The position numbers were made by a program, and so were the translations under genes. From Streptomyces sp. AP-93 (lineage in GTDB: Bacteria > Actinomycetota > Actinomycetes > Streptomycetales > Streptomycetaceae), in assembly GCF_022808175.1 (NCBI RefSeq), contig NZ_JALGBX010000002.1:1-64000 (forward strand): a stretch of 64,000 bases of DNA. The letters run 5' to 3'. Position 1 is the stretch's first letter, and every line of letters starts with the position of its first letter. The notes beneath the pieces were generated by a model. That model had not been told where the DNA came from. It was given only the letters and a program-made list of their open reading frames with translations, and ran no database searches. Shown here one piece after another: positions 8,200-17,561 of this stretch.

Positions 8200-9210
8200 A
8201 TGAAGATCGCTTTCGTGGGGAAGGGCGGCAGCGGCAAGACCACGCTGTCCTCCCTTTTCATCCGCCACCTCGCCTCCAATGAAGCCCGTGTCGTCGCGGT
8301 GGACGCCGACATCAACCAGCACCTGGGCACCGCGCTCGGGCTCAGCGAGGACGACGCGGCCTCGCTTCCCGCACTGGGCGCGCACCTGCCCCTCATCAAG
8401 GACTACCTGCGGGGCTCCAACCCCCGCATCGCCTCCGCCGACACGATGATCAAGACCACTCCGCCCGGCGCCGGCTCCCGGCTGCTGCGGGTCGACGAGG
8501 ACAACCCCGTCTACGACGCCTGCGCGCGCACCCTCACCCTCGACGGCGAGCCCGTCCGGCTGATGGCGACGGGGCCGTTCACCGAGTCCGACCTGGGCGT
8601 GGCCTGCTACCACTCCAAGGTCGGCGCGGTCGAGCTCTGCCTCAACCACCTCGCCGACGGCCCGGACGAGTACGTCGTCGTCGACATGACGGCCGGTTCG
8701 GACTCCTTCGCCTCCGGCATGTTCACCCGCTTCGACGTGACCTTCCTGGTCGCCGAACCGACCCGCAAGGGCATCTCCGTCTACCGCCAGTACAAGGAGT
8801 ACGCGCGGGACTTCGGGATCACGCTGAAGGTCGTCGGCAACAAGGTGCAGGGTCCGGAGGACATCGAGTTCCTCCAGGACGCGGCCGGCGAGGACCTGCT
8901 GGTCACCGTCGGGCAGTCGGACTGGGTGCGGGCGATGGAGAAGGGCCGTCCGGCCGCCTTCGAGCTGCTGGAGGCCACCAACCGGCTGGCCCTGCAGGCG
9001 CTCCAGGACGCCGCGGACGACTCCTACGCGCACCGCGACTGGGAGCGGTACACCGAGCAGATGGTCCACTTCCACCTGCGCAACGCGGAGAGCTGGGGCA
9101 ACGCGAAGACCGGGGTCGACCTGGCGGATCAGGTCGACCCCGGTTTCGTCCTACGGGAGCTGCTCACTCCTCGTTCTGACTCTCTTCTGCCGGCTCCTCA
9201 GCCGGCTTGA
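8200..9210 (+). CDS. CooC/ParA-like P-loop ATPase
   Basis: A 336-residue protein with an N-terminal deviant Walker A, MKIAFVGKGGSGKTTLSSLF, a switch region VVAVDADINQ, and VVVDMTAGSDS as Walker B. This is the SIMIBI class that includes CooC nickel-insertion ATPases and MinD/ParA. Substrate and partner are unknown. A GTG six bases upstream is an alternative start. Its last 47 bases overlap the convergent lipoprotein gene, so the two transcripts are antisense at their 3' ends. Confidence 0.82.
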   Translation: MKIAFVGKGGSGKTTLSSLFIRHLASNEARVVAVDADINQHLGTALGLSEDDAASLPALGAHLPLIKDYLRGSNPRIASADTMIKTTPPGAGSRLLRVDEDNPVYDACARTLTLDGEPVRLMATGPFTESDLGVACYHSKVGAVELCLNHLADGPDEYVVVDMTAGSDSFASGMFTRFDVTFLVAEPTRKGISVYRQYKEYARDFGITLKVVGNKVQGPEDIEFLQDAAGEDLLVTVGQSDWVRAMEKGRPAAFELLEATNRLALQALQDAADDSYAHRDWERYTEQMVHFHLRNAESWGNAKTGVDLADQVDPGFVLRELLTPRSDSLLPAPQPA

Positions 9211-10528
9211 CCCCGGCGGGGGCGGCCGGCTTGGCCGGCGGCCCCGCCGTCAGGAAGGTGTTCCAGCCCGCCTTGGGCGCCTCGCCGACATCGAGGGTGC
9301 GCATCCACTCCAGGGCCTTCGGGTCCTGGGCGTCCAGCCAGTCCACCAGCTCGCGGAAGGGCACGCAGCGGACCTCCTTCTGCGTGCACATGGTCTTGAT
9401 GGAGTCCTCGACGGCACGCATGTAGGTGCCGCCGTTCCAGGATTCGAAGTGGTTGCCGATGATCAGCGGCGCGCGGTTGCCCTGGTAGGTCCGCTCGAAG
9501 GCTTTGACCAGGCCGTCGCGCATCTGCTCGCCCCAGTACGCGTGCTGCGAGGGATCGCCCTGCGTGGTCGTACCGGACTGGTTGACCAGGTAGTTGTAGT
9601 CCATGCTGAGCGTTTCGAAGGCGCGGCCCGGCATGGGGACCAGCTGGAGCGGGATGTCCCAGAGGCCGTCCGTCTTCTTCGGCCAGATCTGCTTGCTGAT
9701 GCCGCTGGAGTCGTAGCGGAAGCCGCCCATCTCCTTCGCCGCCAGCATGAAGTTCTTCTGGCCTTCGAGGCAGGGGGTGCGGGCCCCGATCATCTCCTTG
9801 TCGTAGTCGAACGGGAGCGCCTCCATGCCCTTGAGGGCCGGCGAGTTCGTCTTCCAGTTCTTGACGAACGACTTCGCCTGGTTGATCTCGCTCTTCCACT
9901 CCTCGACGGACCAGGTCCCGACGCCGCCCTCCGGTCCGCAGAAGTGGCCGTTGAAGTGGGTGCCGATCTCGTTGCCCTCCAGCCAGGCCTCGCGCACCTG
10001 GAGAGCGGTGTCCTTGATGCCCTGGGGGTCGCCGAAGCCGATGTCGGAGCGGCCCGGGGAGTGCTGGGGCGCGGTGTAGAGGGAACGCTTTTCCTCGGGG
10101 AGCATGTACACGCCGCTGAGGAAGTACGTCATACGGGCGTTGTACTTCTTGCCCACCTCACGGAAATGCGAGAAGAGCCTCTGGCTGTCCTCTCCCGCCC
10201 CGTCCCACGAATAGACGACGAACTGCGGCGGCTTTTCGCCGGGCTTCAGCTTCTCGGCCTTCTGTACGTTCGGCTGCAGGCCCGTGTACGAGGTCGAGCC
10301 GTCCCCGATGAGCCGCTTGACGCTGCCCGGCGCCGGTCCTTCCGGCGCGGCCGCGCCCTTCTTGGCCGCGTGGGCTCCGGGGGCCGGACGATCGGCGGGC
10401 TCGGAGGCGCTGCACCCGGCCACTGTCAGGACCAGCGCCGTGGCCACCAGACCGCCGCCGATCCGCTTCGACGCGGCCTTCTTCGTGGCGCCGCTCTTCG
10501 TGGCGCCCCTCCTCGTGGTGGCAGTCAT
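9164..10528 (-). CDS. Lipoprotein with polysaccharide-deacetylase-like fold
   Basis: A 454-residue exported lipoprotein. A basic N-terminus and hydrophobic stretch end in the lipobox VAGC (Cys about residue 39), followed by a Pro/Ala linker. The main part has SWDGAGEDSQRLFSHFREVG, TYFLSGVYMLP, EIGTHFNGHFCG and YDSSGISKQIWP, reminiscent of NodB-type deacetylases (an Asp early, then an H-N-H pattern). The likely role is cell-wall or polysaccharide processing outside the membrane; the substrate is unknown. GAAGAGG lies 8 bases before the ATG at 10528. The C-terminus is Pro/Glu-rich. Confidence 0.75.
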   Translation of the reverse strand: MTATTRRGATKSGATKKAASKRIGGGLVATALVLTVAGCSASEPADRPAPGAHAAKKGAAAPEGPAPGSVKRLIGDGSTSYTGLQPNVQKAEKLKPGEKPPQFVVYSWDGAGEDSQRLFSHFREVGKKYNARMTYFLSGVYMLPEEKRSLYTAPQHSPGRSDIGFGDPQGIKDTALQVREAWLEGNEIGTHFNGHFCGPEGGVGTWSVEEWKSEINQAKSFVKNWKTNSPALKGMEALPFDYDKEMIGARTPCLEGQKNFMLAAKEMGGFRYDSSGISKQIWPKKTDGLWDIPLQLVPMPGRAFETLSMDYNYLVNQSGTTTQGDPSQHAYWGEQMRDGLVKAFERTYQGNRAPLIIGNHFESWNGGTYMRAVEDSIKTMCTQKEVRCVPFRELVDWLDAQDPKALEWMRTLDVGEAPKAGWNTFLTAGPPAKPAAPAGVKPAEEPAEESQNEE

Positions 10529-10763
10529 CCGCCGCACCTCTTCCCTCGCAGTTCCGTCGCAGGACTTCCGCGCCGCAACGTCCCATGCGGTCCGTTTTTA
10601 GGAAGGTGTGACAAGCCGGACTAAATGCCTATTCACTCGCGAGCGCTAATTCCTAGGCCATTTGCCCGTATTACCTACCACCGGGCTTTACTCTCCATTA
10701 CCGTTCGTTTACCGAGTGTTGAGAATCCCGCCGCTTCACCCCTCCCCCGAGGAGACGGGACCC

Positions 10764-13178
10764 ATGACAAGCACCCCCACCACCACGTCCCCCCCACCCG
10801 TCGCGAGAGGCTCATCCGCCGGCTTCTCCGCCGACCTCTCCGCCTCCATCGCCGTCTTCCTGATCGCCCTGCCGCTCTCCCTCGGCATCGCCCTGGCCAC
10901 CGGAGCCCCGCTCCAGGCGGGACTCGTCGCCGCGGCGGTCGGCGGCATCGTGGCCGGACGCTTCGGCGGAGCACCCCTCCAGGTGAGCGGCCCCGCGGCC
11001 GGACTCACCGTCGTCACCGCCGAGTTGATCCAGCACTACGGATGGCGTACCACCTGCGCCATCACGGTCCTCGCGGGCTGCTGCCAGCTCGGCCTGGCCG
11101 CGCTGCGGACCGCCCGGTCCGCGCTGATGGTCAGCCCGGCCATCGTGCACGGCATGCTCGCGGGCATCGGCGTGACGATCGCCCTGGCGCAACTGCACAT
11201 CGTGCTCGGCGGCACCCCGCAGAGCTCCGCCGTGGCCAACGTCCAGGGGCTGCCCGCGCAGTTGGCCGACCTGCACCCCGTCGCGCTCGGCATCAGCGTG
11301 CTGACGCTGGTCGTACTGCTCGGCTGGCCCCGGCTGCCCGGCCGGTTCGGGCAGGCCCTGCGCAAGGTGCCGGCCGCGCTCGCCGCCGTCGCCGCCGCGA
11401 CGGCCTTCGCGGCCCTCGCCGGGCTCTCCCTGCCGCGCGTGGACCTGCCGTCCTGGCGCAGCCACGCACTGCCCGAGATGCCCGAGGGGCCGGTCCTCGG
11501 CATCATCGCCGCCGTGCTGACCATCACCCTGGTCGGCAGTGTGGAGTCGCTGCTCTCGGCGGTGGCCACCGACAAGCTGATCGCCTCCGAGCGGACCACG
11601 GGCAAGCGCCCGGCCAGGGCCGACCTCAACCGCGAACTGCGCGGCCAGGGCGCGGCGAACATCGTCTCGGGCGCGCTGGGCGGACTGCCCATCACGGGCG
11701 TCGCGGTCCGCAGCGTGGCCAACGTCAAGTCCGGTGCGGTCAGCCGGAGGTCGTCCATGCTGCACGGCCTCTGGGTCCTGCTCGCCGCCGGACTGCTCGT
11801 GCCGGTCCTCGACCTGATCCCGCTCGCCGCGCTCGCCGCGCTGGTGATGGCGGTCGGCGTGCAGATGGTGAGCGCCACGCACCTGCGCACCGTGACCCGG
11901 CACCGCGAGTTCCTGGTCTACGCCACGACCATCGTGGCCGTGGTGCTCGGCGGAGTGCTGGAGGGCGTCGCCATCGGCATCGCGATGGCCGTCGCCCTGG
12001 CCCTGCACCGCCTGGCCCGGACCCGGATCACCGTCGAGCGGCTCGACGGCGGGGTCCACCGGGTGTGGGCGCGGGGCCAGTTGACCTTCCTCGCGGTACC
12101 GCGGCTGAGCCGGGTGCTGAACCAGATCCCGGGCAACGGGCACGCCGTCATCGAACTGGACGGCTCGTTCATGGACCACGCCGCCTACGAAACCCTGCAG
12201 GACTGGCGGGACTCCCATCTGGCACACGGGGGCTCGCTGGAGGTGACCGGCCGCTCCGGGGCCAGGATCTCCGGATCCGAGGAGACGCAGCAGCCGGCGC
12301 GGGCCGAGTGGGCCCAGCTCGCGGATCGGGCCCACCGGGGTGCGCAGCGCGGGGATCACCAGTGCTGCCGGCCCTGGACGCCGTGGCAGAACCACTGCGA
12401 CCACCGGGCCACGGATTCCCGTACCGCGCCGGAGGCCGCGAGCGCGGCCCCGCTCTCCGCGCCCCTCGCGCCCGCCGCACCGGTGACGGTTCGCGGGCGC
12501 GGCGCCGGTCAACTGGCCAACGGGATCAGCGCCTTCCAGCGGGACACGGCTCCGCACGTCCGCGAGGAGCTGGCACGGCTGGCCCGGGAGGGGCAGCGGC
12601 CCTCCCAGCTCTTCCTCACCTGCGCGGACTCCCGCCTGGTGACCAGCATGATCACGGCCAGCGGCCCCGGGGACCTGTTCACGGTGCGCAACGTCGGCAA
12701 TCTCGTCCCGCTCCCGGGGGCCGAGTCCACGGACGATTCGGTCGCGGCGGCCATCGAGTACGCCGTGGACGTCCTGAAGGTGGACAGCATCACCGTGTGC
12801 GGGCATTCGGGGTGCGGGGCCATGCAGGCGCTGCTCAGCTCCGCGCCCGGGGTGCCGATGACCCCGTTGCGGCGGTGGCTGCGGCACGGGCTGCCGAGCC
12901 TGGAGCGGATGGCCAGCCGCCATCACGCCTGGGCGCGGATCTCCGGGAGGCTGCCGGCGGACGCCGTGGAGCAGTTGTGCCTGACCAATGTGGTGCAGCA
13001 GCTGGAGCACCTGAGGGCGCACGAATCGGTGGCCCGGCGCCTCGCCGAGGGCACCTTGGAGCTGCACGGGATGTACTTCCACGTCGGCGAGGCGCAGGCG
13101 TACCTGCTGTCGGAGGGGGAGGACTTCTTCGACTGCCGGGTCTTCGACACCGTCGGCGCGGGCGCGCTGCGCGGCTGA
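10764..13178 (+). CDS. SulP-family anion transporter fused to beta-carbonic anhydrase
   Basis: An 804-residue fusion. Residues about 20-430 are a SulP membrane domain with some ten to twelve hydrophobic segments. Next comes a STAS-like region (about 440-520, AVIELDGSFMDHAAYETL), a linker with Cys/His, then a beta-carbonic anhydrase (about 575-800). The zinc ligands are visible as CADSR (Cys, with the Asp-Arg dyad) and HSGCGAMQ (His and Cys). It probably couples bicarbonate transport to CO2/HCO3- interconversion. The ATG at 10764 follows GAGGAGACGGG. The gap upstream is AT-rich for this genome and should hold the promoter. Confidence 0.9.
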   Translation: MTSTPTTTSPPPVARGSSAGFSADLSASIAVFLIALPLSLGIALATGAPLQAGLVAAAVGGIVAGRFGGAPLQVSGPAAGLTVVTAELIQHYGWRTTCAITVLAGCCQLGLAALRTARSALMVSPAIVHGMLAGIGVTIALAQLHIVLGGTPQSSAVANVQGLPAQLADLHPVALGISVLTLVVLLGWPRLPGRFGQALRKVPAALAAVAAATAFAALAGLSLPRVDLPSWRSHALPEMPEGPVLGIIAAVLTITLVGSVESLLSAVATDKLIASERTTGKRPARADLNRELRGQGAANIVSGALGGLPITGVAVRSVANVKSGAVSRRSSMLHGLWVLLAAGLLVPVLDLIPLAALAALVMAVGVQMVSATHLRTVTRHREFLVYATTIVAVVLGGVLEGVAIGIAMAVALALHRLARTRITVERLDGGVHRVWARGQLTFLAVPRLSRVLNQIPGNGHAVIELDGSFMDHAAYETLQDWRDSHLAHGGSLEVTGRSGARISGSEETQQPARAEWAQLADRAHRGAQRGDHQCCRPWTPWQNHCDHRATDSRTAPEAASAAPLSAPLAPAAPVTVRGRGAGQLANGISAFQRDTAPHVREELARLAREGQRPSQLFLTCADSRLVTSMITASGPGDLFTVRNVGNLVPLPGAESTDDSVAAAIEYAVDVLKVDSITVCGHSGCGAMQALLSSAPGVPMTPLRRWLRHGLPSLERMASRHHAWARISGRLPADAVEQLCLTNVVQQLEHLRAHESVARRLAEGTLELHGMYFHVGEAQAYLLSEGEDFFDCRVFDTVGAGALRG

Positions 13179-13193
13179 ACGGCCAAACGACCG

Positions 13194-13210
13194 AACGGGT
13201 AGAACCCGTT
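13194..13210. promoter_or_regulatory. Inverted repeat AACGGGT-AGA-ACCCGTT
   Basis: Perfect 7-base arms with a 3-base spacer, 15 bases after the SulP-carbonic anhydrase stop. It is either a first small terminator hairpin or an operator for the downstream acetyl-CoA synthetase gene. Confidence 0.45.
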
Positions 13211-13256
13211 TGAGCGGGAGCTTTGAACCGATACCCTCCCGTATCCGTGCCACTCG

Positions 13257-13294
13257 GTGGCCCCTTCCCGCACCCTGCGGCGGGAGGGGGCCAC
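13257..13294 (+). terminator. Terminator of the SulP-carbonic anhydrase gene
   Basis: GTGGCCCCTTCCCGC pairs with GCGGGAGGGGGCCAC (15 bp with one G-T pair) around an 8-base loop. It lies in the gap before acsA. Confidence 0.75.
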
Positions 13295-13431
13295 TCGTGC
13301 GTCGGCCCGGCCGGGTAATAGGTCTACACCAATTCCCGGCAACCTCTTGTCACCCGGGCCATTGACTGATGAGCTATGCCCGGGGACACAACCGGGGACA
13401 CAACGGACACCCTGGGAAAGGGAGATGCGTC

Positions 13432-15387
13432 GTGAGCAATGAAAGCCTGGCCAATCTGCTCAAGGAGGAGCGGCGGTTCGCACCGCCCGCCGATCTGGCC
13501 GCCGCCGCCAATGTGACTGAGGCTGCGTACGCACAGGCCGACGCGGACCGGCTGGGCTTCTGGGCCGAGCAGGCGCGGCGGCTGAGCTGGGACACCGAGC
13601 CCACCGAAACGCTCGACTGGAGCAACCCGCCCTTCGCGAAGTGGTTCGCGGACGGCAAGCTGAACGTCGCGTACAACTGCGTGGACCGTCACGTCGAGGC
13701 CGGCAACGGCGACCGCGTGGCCATCCACTTCGAGGGCGAGCCCGGCGACAGCCGCTCGATCACCTACGCCGAGCTCAAGGACGAGGTCTCCAAGGCCGCG
13801 AACGCCCTGACCGAGCTGGGTGTGGAGGCCGGCGACCGGGTCGCCGTCTACCTGCCGATGATTCCCGAGGCGGTCGTCGCGATGCTGGCGTGTGCCCGCG
13901 TCGGCGCCGCGCACTCCGTGGTCTTCGGCGGTTTCTCCGCCGACGCCGTCGCCTCCCGCATCCAGGACGCCGACGCGAAGCTGGTCATCACCTCCGACGG
14001 CGGCTACCGCCGGGGCAAGCCCTCCGCGCTGAAGCCCGCCATCGACGAGGCCGTCGCCAAGTGCCCGCAGGTCGAGCACGTCCTCGTGGTGCGCCGCACC
14101 GGCCAGGACACCGCCTTCACCGAGGGCCGCGACGTCTGGTGGCACGAGATCGTCGACCGCCAGAGCGCCGAGCACGCGCCGCAGGCCTTCGACGCGGAGC
14201 ACCCGCTCTTCATCCTGTACACCTCGGGGACCACGGGTAAGCCCAAGGGCATCCTGCACACCTCCGGCGGCTACCTCACGCAGGCCTCGTACACTCACCA
14301 CGCGGTGTTCGACCTGAAGCCGGAGAGCGACGTCTACTGGTGCACCGCCGACATCGGCTGGGTGACCGGGCACTCCTACATCGTCTACGGGCCGCTCGCC
14401 AACGGCGCCACCCAGGTCATGTACGAGGGCACGCCGGACACCCCGCACCAGGGCCGGTTCTGGGAGGTCGTGCAGAAGTACGGCGTCACCATCCTCTACA
14501 CCGCGCCGACGGCGATCCGTACGTTCATGAAGTGGGGCGACGACATCCCCGCGAAGTTCGACCTGTCGAGCCTGCGCGTCCTGGGCTCGGTCGGCGAGCC
14601 GATCAACCCCGAGGCCTGGATCTGGTACCGCAAGCACATCGGCGGCGACCGCTGCCCGATCGTGGACACGTGGTGGCAGACCGAGACCGGCGCGATGATG
14701 ATCTCCCCGCTGCCCGGCGTCACCGAGACCAAGCCCGGTTCGGCGCAGCGCGCGCTGCCCGGAATCGCCGCCACCGTCGTGGACGACGAGGCGAACGAGG
14801 TCCCGAACGGCGGAGGCGGCTATCTGGTCCTCACCGAGCCGTGGCCGTCGATGCTGCGTACCATCTGGGGCGACGACCAGCGGTACGTCGACACGTACTG
14901 GTCGCGCTTCGAGGGCAAGTACTTCGCGGGCGACGGCGCCAAGAAGGACGAGGACGGCGACATCTGGCTGCTCGGCCGGGTGGACGACGTGATGCTGGTG
15001 TCCGGCCACAACATCTCGACCACCGAGGTGGAGTCGGCGCTCGTCTCGCACCCCTCGGTCGCCGAGGCGGCGGTCGTCGGCGCGAACGACGAGACCACCG
15101 GCCAGGCCATCGTGGCCTTCGTGATCCTGCGCGGCAGCGCCTCCGAGACGGACACGCTGGTCGGCGAGCTGCGCAACCACGTCGGTGCCACGCTCGGCCC
15201 GATCGCCAAGCCGAAGCGGATCCTGCCGGTGCAGGAGCTGCCGAAGACCCGCTCGGGCAAGATCATGCGCCGCCTGCTGCGCGACGTGGCCGAGAACCGC
15301 GCGGTCGGTGACGTCACCACGCTCGCGGACTCCTCGGTCATGGACCTGATCCAGAGCAAGCTGCCGGCCGCGGGCAGCGAGGACTGA
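13432..15387 (+). CDS. acsA: Acetyl-CoA synthetase
   Basis: A 651-residue AMP-forming ligase converting acetate, ATP and CoA to acetyl-CoA. Motifs visible: YTSGTTGKPKG (about 261-271), the acetate/CoA pocket region WWQTETGAMM, the ATP-binding stretch YFAGDGAKKDEDGDIWLLGR, and the C-terminal PKTRSGKIMRRLLRD holding the lysine that is acetylated in this family. The GTG at 13432 follows AAAGGGAG and gives the usual family length; an upstream ATG at 13369 lacks such support. A strong terminator follows, so it is probably monocistronic. Confidence 0.96.
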   Translation: MSNESLANLLKEERRFAPPADLAAAANVTEAAYAQADADRLGFWAEQARRLSWDTEPTETLDWSNPPFAKWFADGKLNVAYNCVDRHVEAGNGDRVAIHFEGEPGDSRSITYAELKDEVSKAANALTELGVEAGDRVAVYLPMIPEAVVAMLACARVGAAHSVVFGGFSADAVASRIQDADAKLVITSDGGYRRGKPSALKPAIDEAVAKCPQVEHVLVVRRTGQDTAFTEGRDVWWHEIVDRQSAEHAPQAFDAEHPLFILYTSGTTGKPKGILHTSGGYLTQASYTHHAVFDLKPESDVYWCTADIGWVTGHSYIVYGPLANGATQVMYEGTPDTPHQGRFWEVVQKYGVTILYTAPTAIRTFMKWGDDIPAKFDLSSLRVLGSVGEPINPEAWIWYRKHIGGDRCPIVDTWWQTETGAMMISPLPGVTETKPGSAQRALPGIAATVVDDEANEVPNGGGGYLVLTEPWPSMLRTIWGDDQRYVDTYWSRFEGKYFAGDGAKKDEDGDIWLLGRVDDVMLVSGHNISTTEVESALVSHPSVAEAAVVGANDETTGQAIVAFVILRGSASETDTLVGELRNHVGATLGPIAKPKRILPVQELPKTRSGKIMRRLLRDVAENRAVGDVTTLADSSVMDLIQSKLPAAGSED

Positions 15388-15416
15388 CGGCGCCCGTCTT
15401 AGCCGTACGACACGGT

Positions 15417-15455
15417 GAAAGGGGCATCCGGCGCGCCGCGCCGGATGCCCCTTTC
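15417..15455 (+). terminator. Terminator of acsA
   Basis: GAAAGGGGCATCCGGCGC and GCGCCGGATGCCCCTTTC form a perfect 18-bp stem with a 3-base loop, 30 bases after the stop codon. Confidence 0.9.
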
Positions 15456-15603
15456 GCACATAAAGTGACGATCACCGGATACGCCCACGCGTACACCCTG
15501 TAAAGTATTAGATGGTTAAAGAACTACTCCACAGGGTGCGCCGGGAAGTCTGGTCGGCAACGTGTTTCGCCATGCCGTCCAACCCACCCCGGAGGTGCCC
15601 CCC

Positions 15604-17049
15604 GTGGCCGCGCCCAGCCCCACCGACAGCCAGAACCGCAAGCTCCTCGGCCGCCTCTCGCTGCCCGAGCGCCGCTTCGTGGCCGACGCCCTGCGCGCCG
15701 AGACGGTCGGCGGCGTCCTCCTCCTCGTGGCCGCGATCGCCGCCCTCATCTGGGCGAACGTGCCCGCCATCGCGGCGAGCTACGACAGCGTCCGCTCCTT
15801 CCACATCGGGCCCGCCTCCCTCGGCCTGGACCTTTCGCTCCAGCACTGGGCGGCCGACGGCCTGCTCGCCATCTTCTTCTTCGTCGCCGGCATCGAGCTC
15901 AAGCGCGAGCTCGTCGCGGGCGACCTGCGCGACGCCAAGGCGGCCGCGCTCCCGGTGATCGCCGCGATCTGCGGCATGGCCGTACCCGCGCTGGTCTACG
16001 TACTGACCAACGTGCTCGGCAATGGCTCGACGGACGGCTGGGCGGTCCCGACCGCCACCGACATCGCCTTCGCGCTCGCCGTCCTCGCCGTCATCGGCAC
16101 CTCGCTGCCGTCCGCCCTGCGCGCGTTCCTGCTGACGCTGGCCGTCGTCGACGACCTGTTCGCCATCATGATCATCGCGGTGTTCTTCACCAGCGAGATC
16201 AACTTCCTGGCGCTCGGCGGCGCCGTCGCCGGCCTGCTCCTCTTCTGGTTCCTGCTCCGGGTGAACGTGCGCGGCTGGTACGTCTACGTCCCGCTCGCCC
16301 TGGTCATCTGGGGCCTGATGTACAACAGCGGCGTGCACGCCACCATCGCCGGTGTCGCCATGGGCCTGATGCTGCGCTGCCACCGCAAGGAAGGCGAGCA
16401 GCACTCCCCCGGCGAGCACATCGAGCACATGGTCCGGCCCGTCTCGGCCGGTCTGGCCGTCCCGCTCTTCGCCCTGTTCTCGGCCGGCGTCTCCCTCTCC
16501 GACGAGTCCATCGGACAGGTCTTCACCCGGCCGGAGCCCCTCGGCGTGGTGCTCGGCCTCGTCCTCGGCAAGACCCTCGGCATCTTCGGCGGCACCTGGC
16601 TGGCCGCCCGCTTCACCAAGGCGGAACTCAACGACGACCTCGCCTGGCCGGACGTCCTCGCCGTCGCCTCGCTCGCCGGCATCGGCTTCACGGTCTCGCT
16701 GCTGATCGGGGAACTGGCCTTCACGGACGACCCCGTCCTCACCGACGAGATCAAGGCCGCCGTCCTGATCGGCTCGCTCATCGCCGCGGTCGTCGCGTGC
16801 GTCCTGCTCAAGATGCGCAACCGGAAGTACAAGGCGCTCATCGAGGACGAGGAGCGCGACGAGGACCTCGACGGCATCCCCGACATCTACGAGCAGGACA
16901 AGCCGGACTACCACCTGCGGATGGCGAAGATCCACGAGGCCAAGGCGGCGGAGCACCTGCGCAGGGCCGAGGAGACCGCGGCCCGTGCGCGGGAAGCGGC
17001 GGCCGAAGCCGCGGGCGGGTCCAGCGCCGACGGCGGCCGTCCGGCATGA
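15604..17049 (+). CDS. nhaA: Na+/H+ antiporter NhaA
   Basis: A 481-residue integral membrane antiporter exchanging Na+ or Li+ for protons. About eleven to twelve hydrophobic segments are visible, with the family signatures LAIFFFVAGIELKREL, PTATDIAFALAVL and the paired aspartates of TLAVVDDLFAI that bind the cation. The C-terminus adds a charged, Glu/Arg/Ala-rich cytoplasmic tail of about 70 residues beyond the usual core. The GTG at 15604 has GGAGGTG 6 bases upstream, which decides the start over ATG 15562. Confidence 0.95.
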   Translation: MAAPSPTDSQNRKLLGRLSLPERRFVADALRAETVGGVLLLVAAIAALIWANVPAIAASYDSVRSFHIGPASLGLDLSLQHWAADGLLAIFFFVAGIELKRELVAGDLRDAKAAALPVIAAICGMAVPALVYVLTNVLGNGSTDGWAVPTATDIAFALAVLAVIGTSLPSALRAFLLTLAVVDDLFAIMIIAVFFTSEINFLALGGAVAGLLLFWFLLRVNVRGWYVYVPLALVIWGLMYNSGVHATIAGVAMGLMLRCHRKEGEQHSPGEHIEHMVRPVSAGLAVPLFALFSAGVSLSDESIGQVFTRPEPLGVVLGLVLGKTLGIFGGTWLAARFTKAELNDDLAWPDVLAVASLAGIGFTVSLLIGELAFTDDPVLTDEIKAAVLIGSLIAAVVACVLLKMRNRKYKALIEDEERDEDLDGIPDIYEQDKPDYHLRMAKIHEAKAAEHLRRAEETAARAREAAAEAAGGSSADGGRPA

Positions 17050-17102
17050 TCTGACCTGACGACAGGACAGCCGTCGCAGTCGGACGACAGAGGGAGAGAG
17101 CG

Positions 17103-17561
17103 ATGAGCGCAGTGGACCAAGGGGCCCCAGGAGCCGAGCGCACACTCGGCCAGCTGGTCGCCTCGGCCACCGCCGAGATGTCCGCCCTGGTGCACGACGA
17201 GATCGCCCTCGCCAAGGTGGAGATCAAGCAGGACGTCAAGCGCGCGGGCATCGGCAGCGGCGCCGCCATCGTGGCGGGCGCGCTCCTCCTCTTCTCGCTG
17301 CCGGTGCTGAGCTTCGCCGCGGCGTACGGCATCCACAACCTCGGGCTCGGGCTGGCCTGGTCCCTCCTGATCGTCGGTGTGGCGTTCTGGCTGCTCGCGG
17401 GCGTGATCGGGCTGATCGCCATGGCGAAGTTCAAGAAGATCAAGCCGCCGGTGAAGACCATCGCCTCGGTCAAGGAGACGGCGGCCCTCGTCGGCACCGT
17501 CAAGCCCCACGCCCGGTCGGTCAGTGACAACGCCGTGGGTGTGGCACGCTCGTCCTCATGA
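17103..17561 (+). CDS. Phage-holin-family (Holin-X/superfamily III) membrane protein
   Basis: A 152-residue protein with two adjacent membrane helices (about residues 50-75 and 82-110) after an N-terminal helical stretch AEMSALVHDEIALAKVEIKQ. This is the actinobacterial Holin-X (phage_holin_3_6) pattern, a chromosomal family rather than evidence of a prophage. GAGGGAGAGAGCG precedes the ATG. Its stop overlaps the hydrolase start in an ATGA (17558-17561), so the two are co-translated. Function unknown, perhaps envelope stress. Confidence 0.82.
   Translation: MSAVDQGAPGAERTLGQLVASATAEMSALVHDEIALAKVEIKQDVKRAGIGSGAAIVAGALLLFSLPVLSFAAAYGIHNLGLGLAWSLLIVGVAFWLLAGVIGLIAMAKFKKIKPPVKTIASVKETAALVGTVKPHARSVSDNAVGVARSSS

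Noticed and set aside
10812..13253. Long leftward open frame opposite the SulP-carbonic anhydrase gene
   Set aside because: It has no recognisable domain and mirrors the codon pattern of the real gene on the other strand.
13324..15459. Long leftward open frame opposite acsA
   Set aside because: Antisense shadow of a strongly conserved gene; runs through the terminator at 15417-15455.
17103..17561. Prophage remnant suggested by the holin-family name
   Set aside because: No lysin, tail or integrase genes are nearby; the Holin-X family is a normal chromosomal family in actinobacteria.
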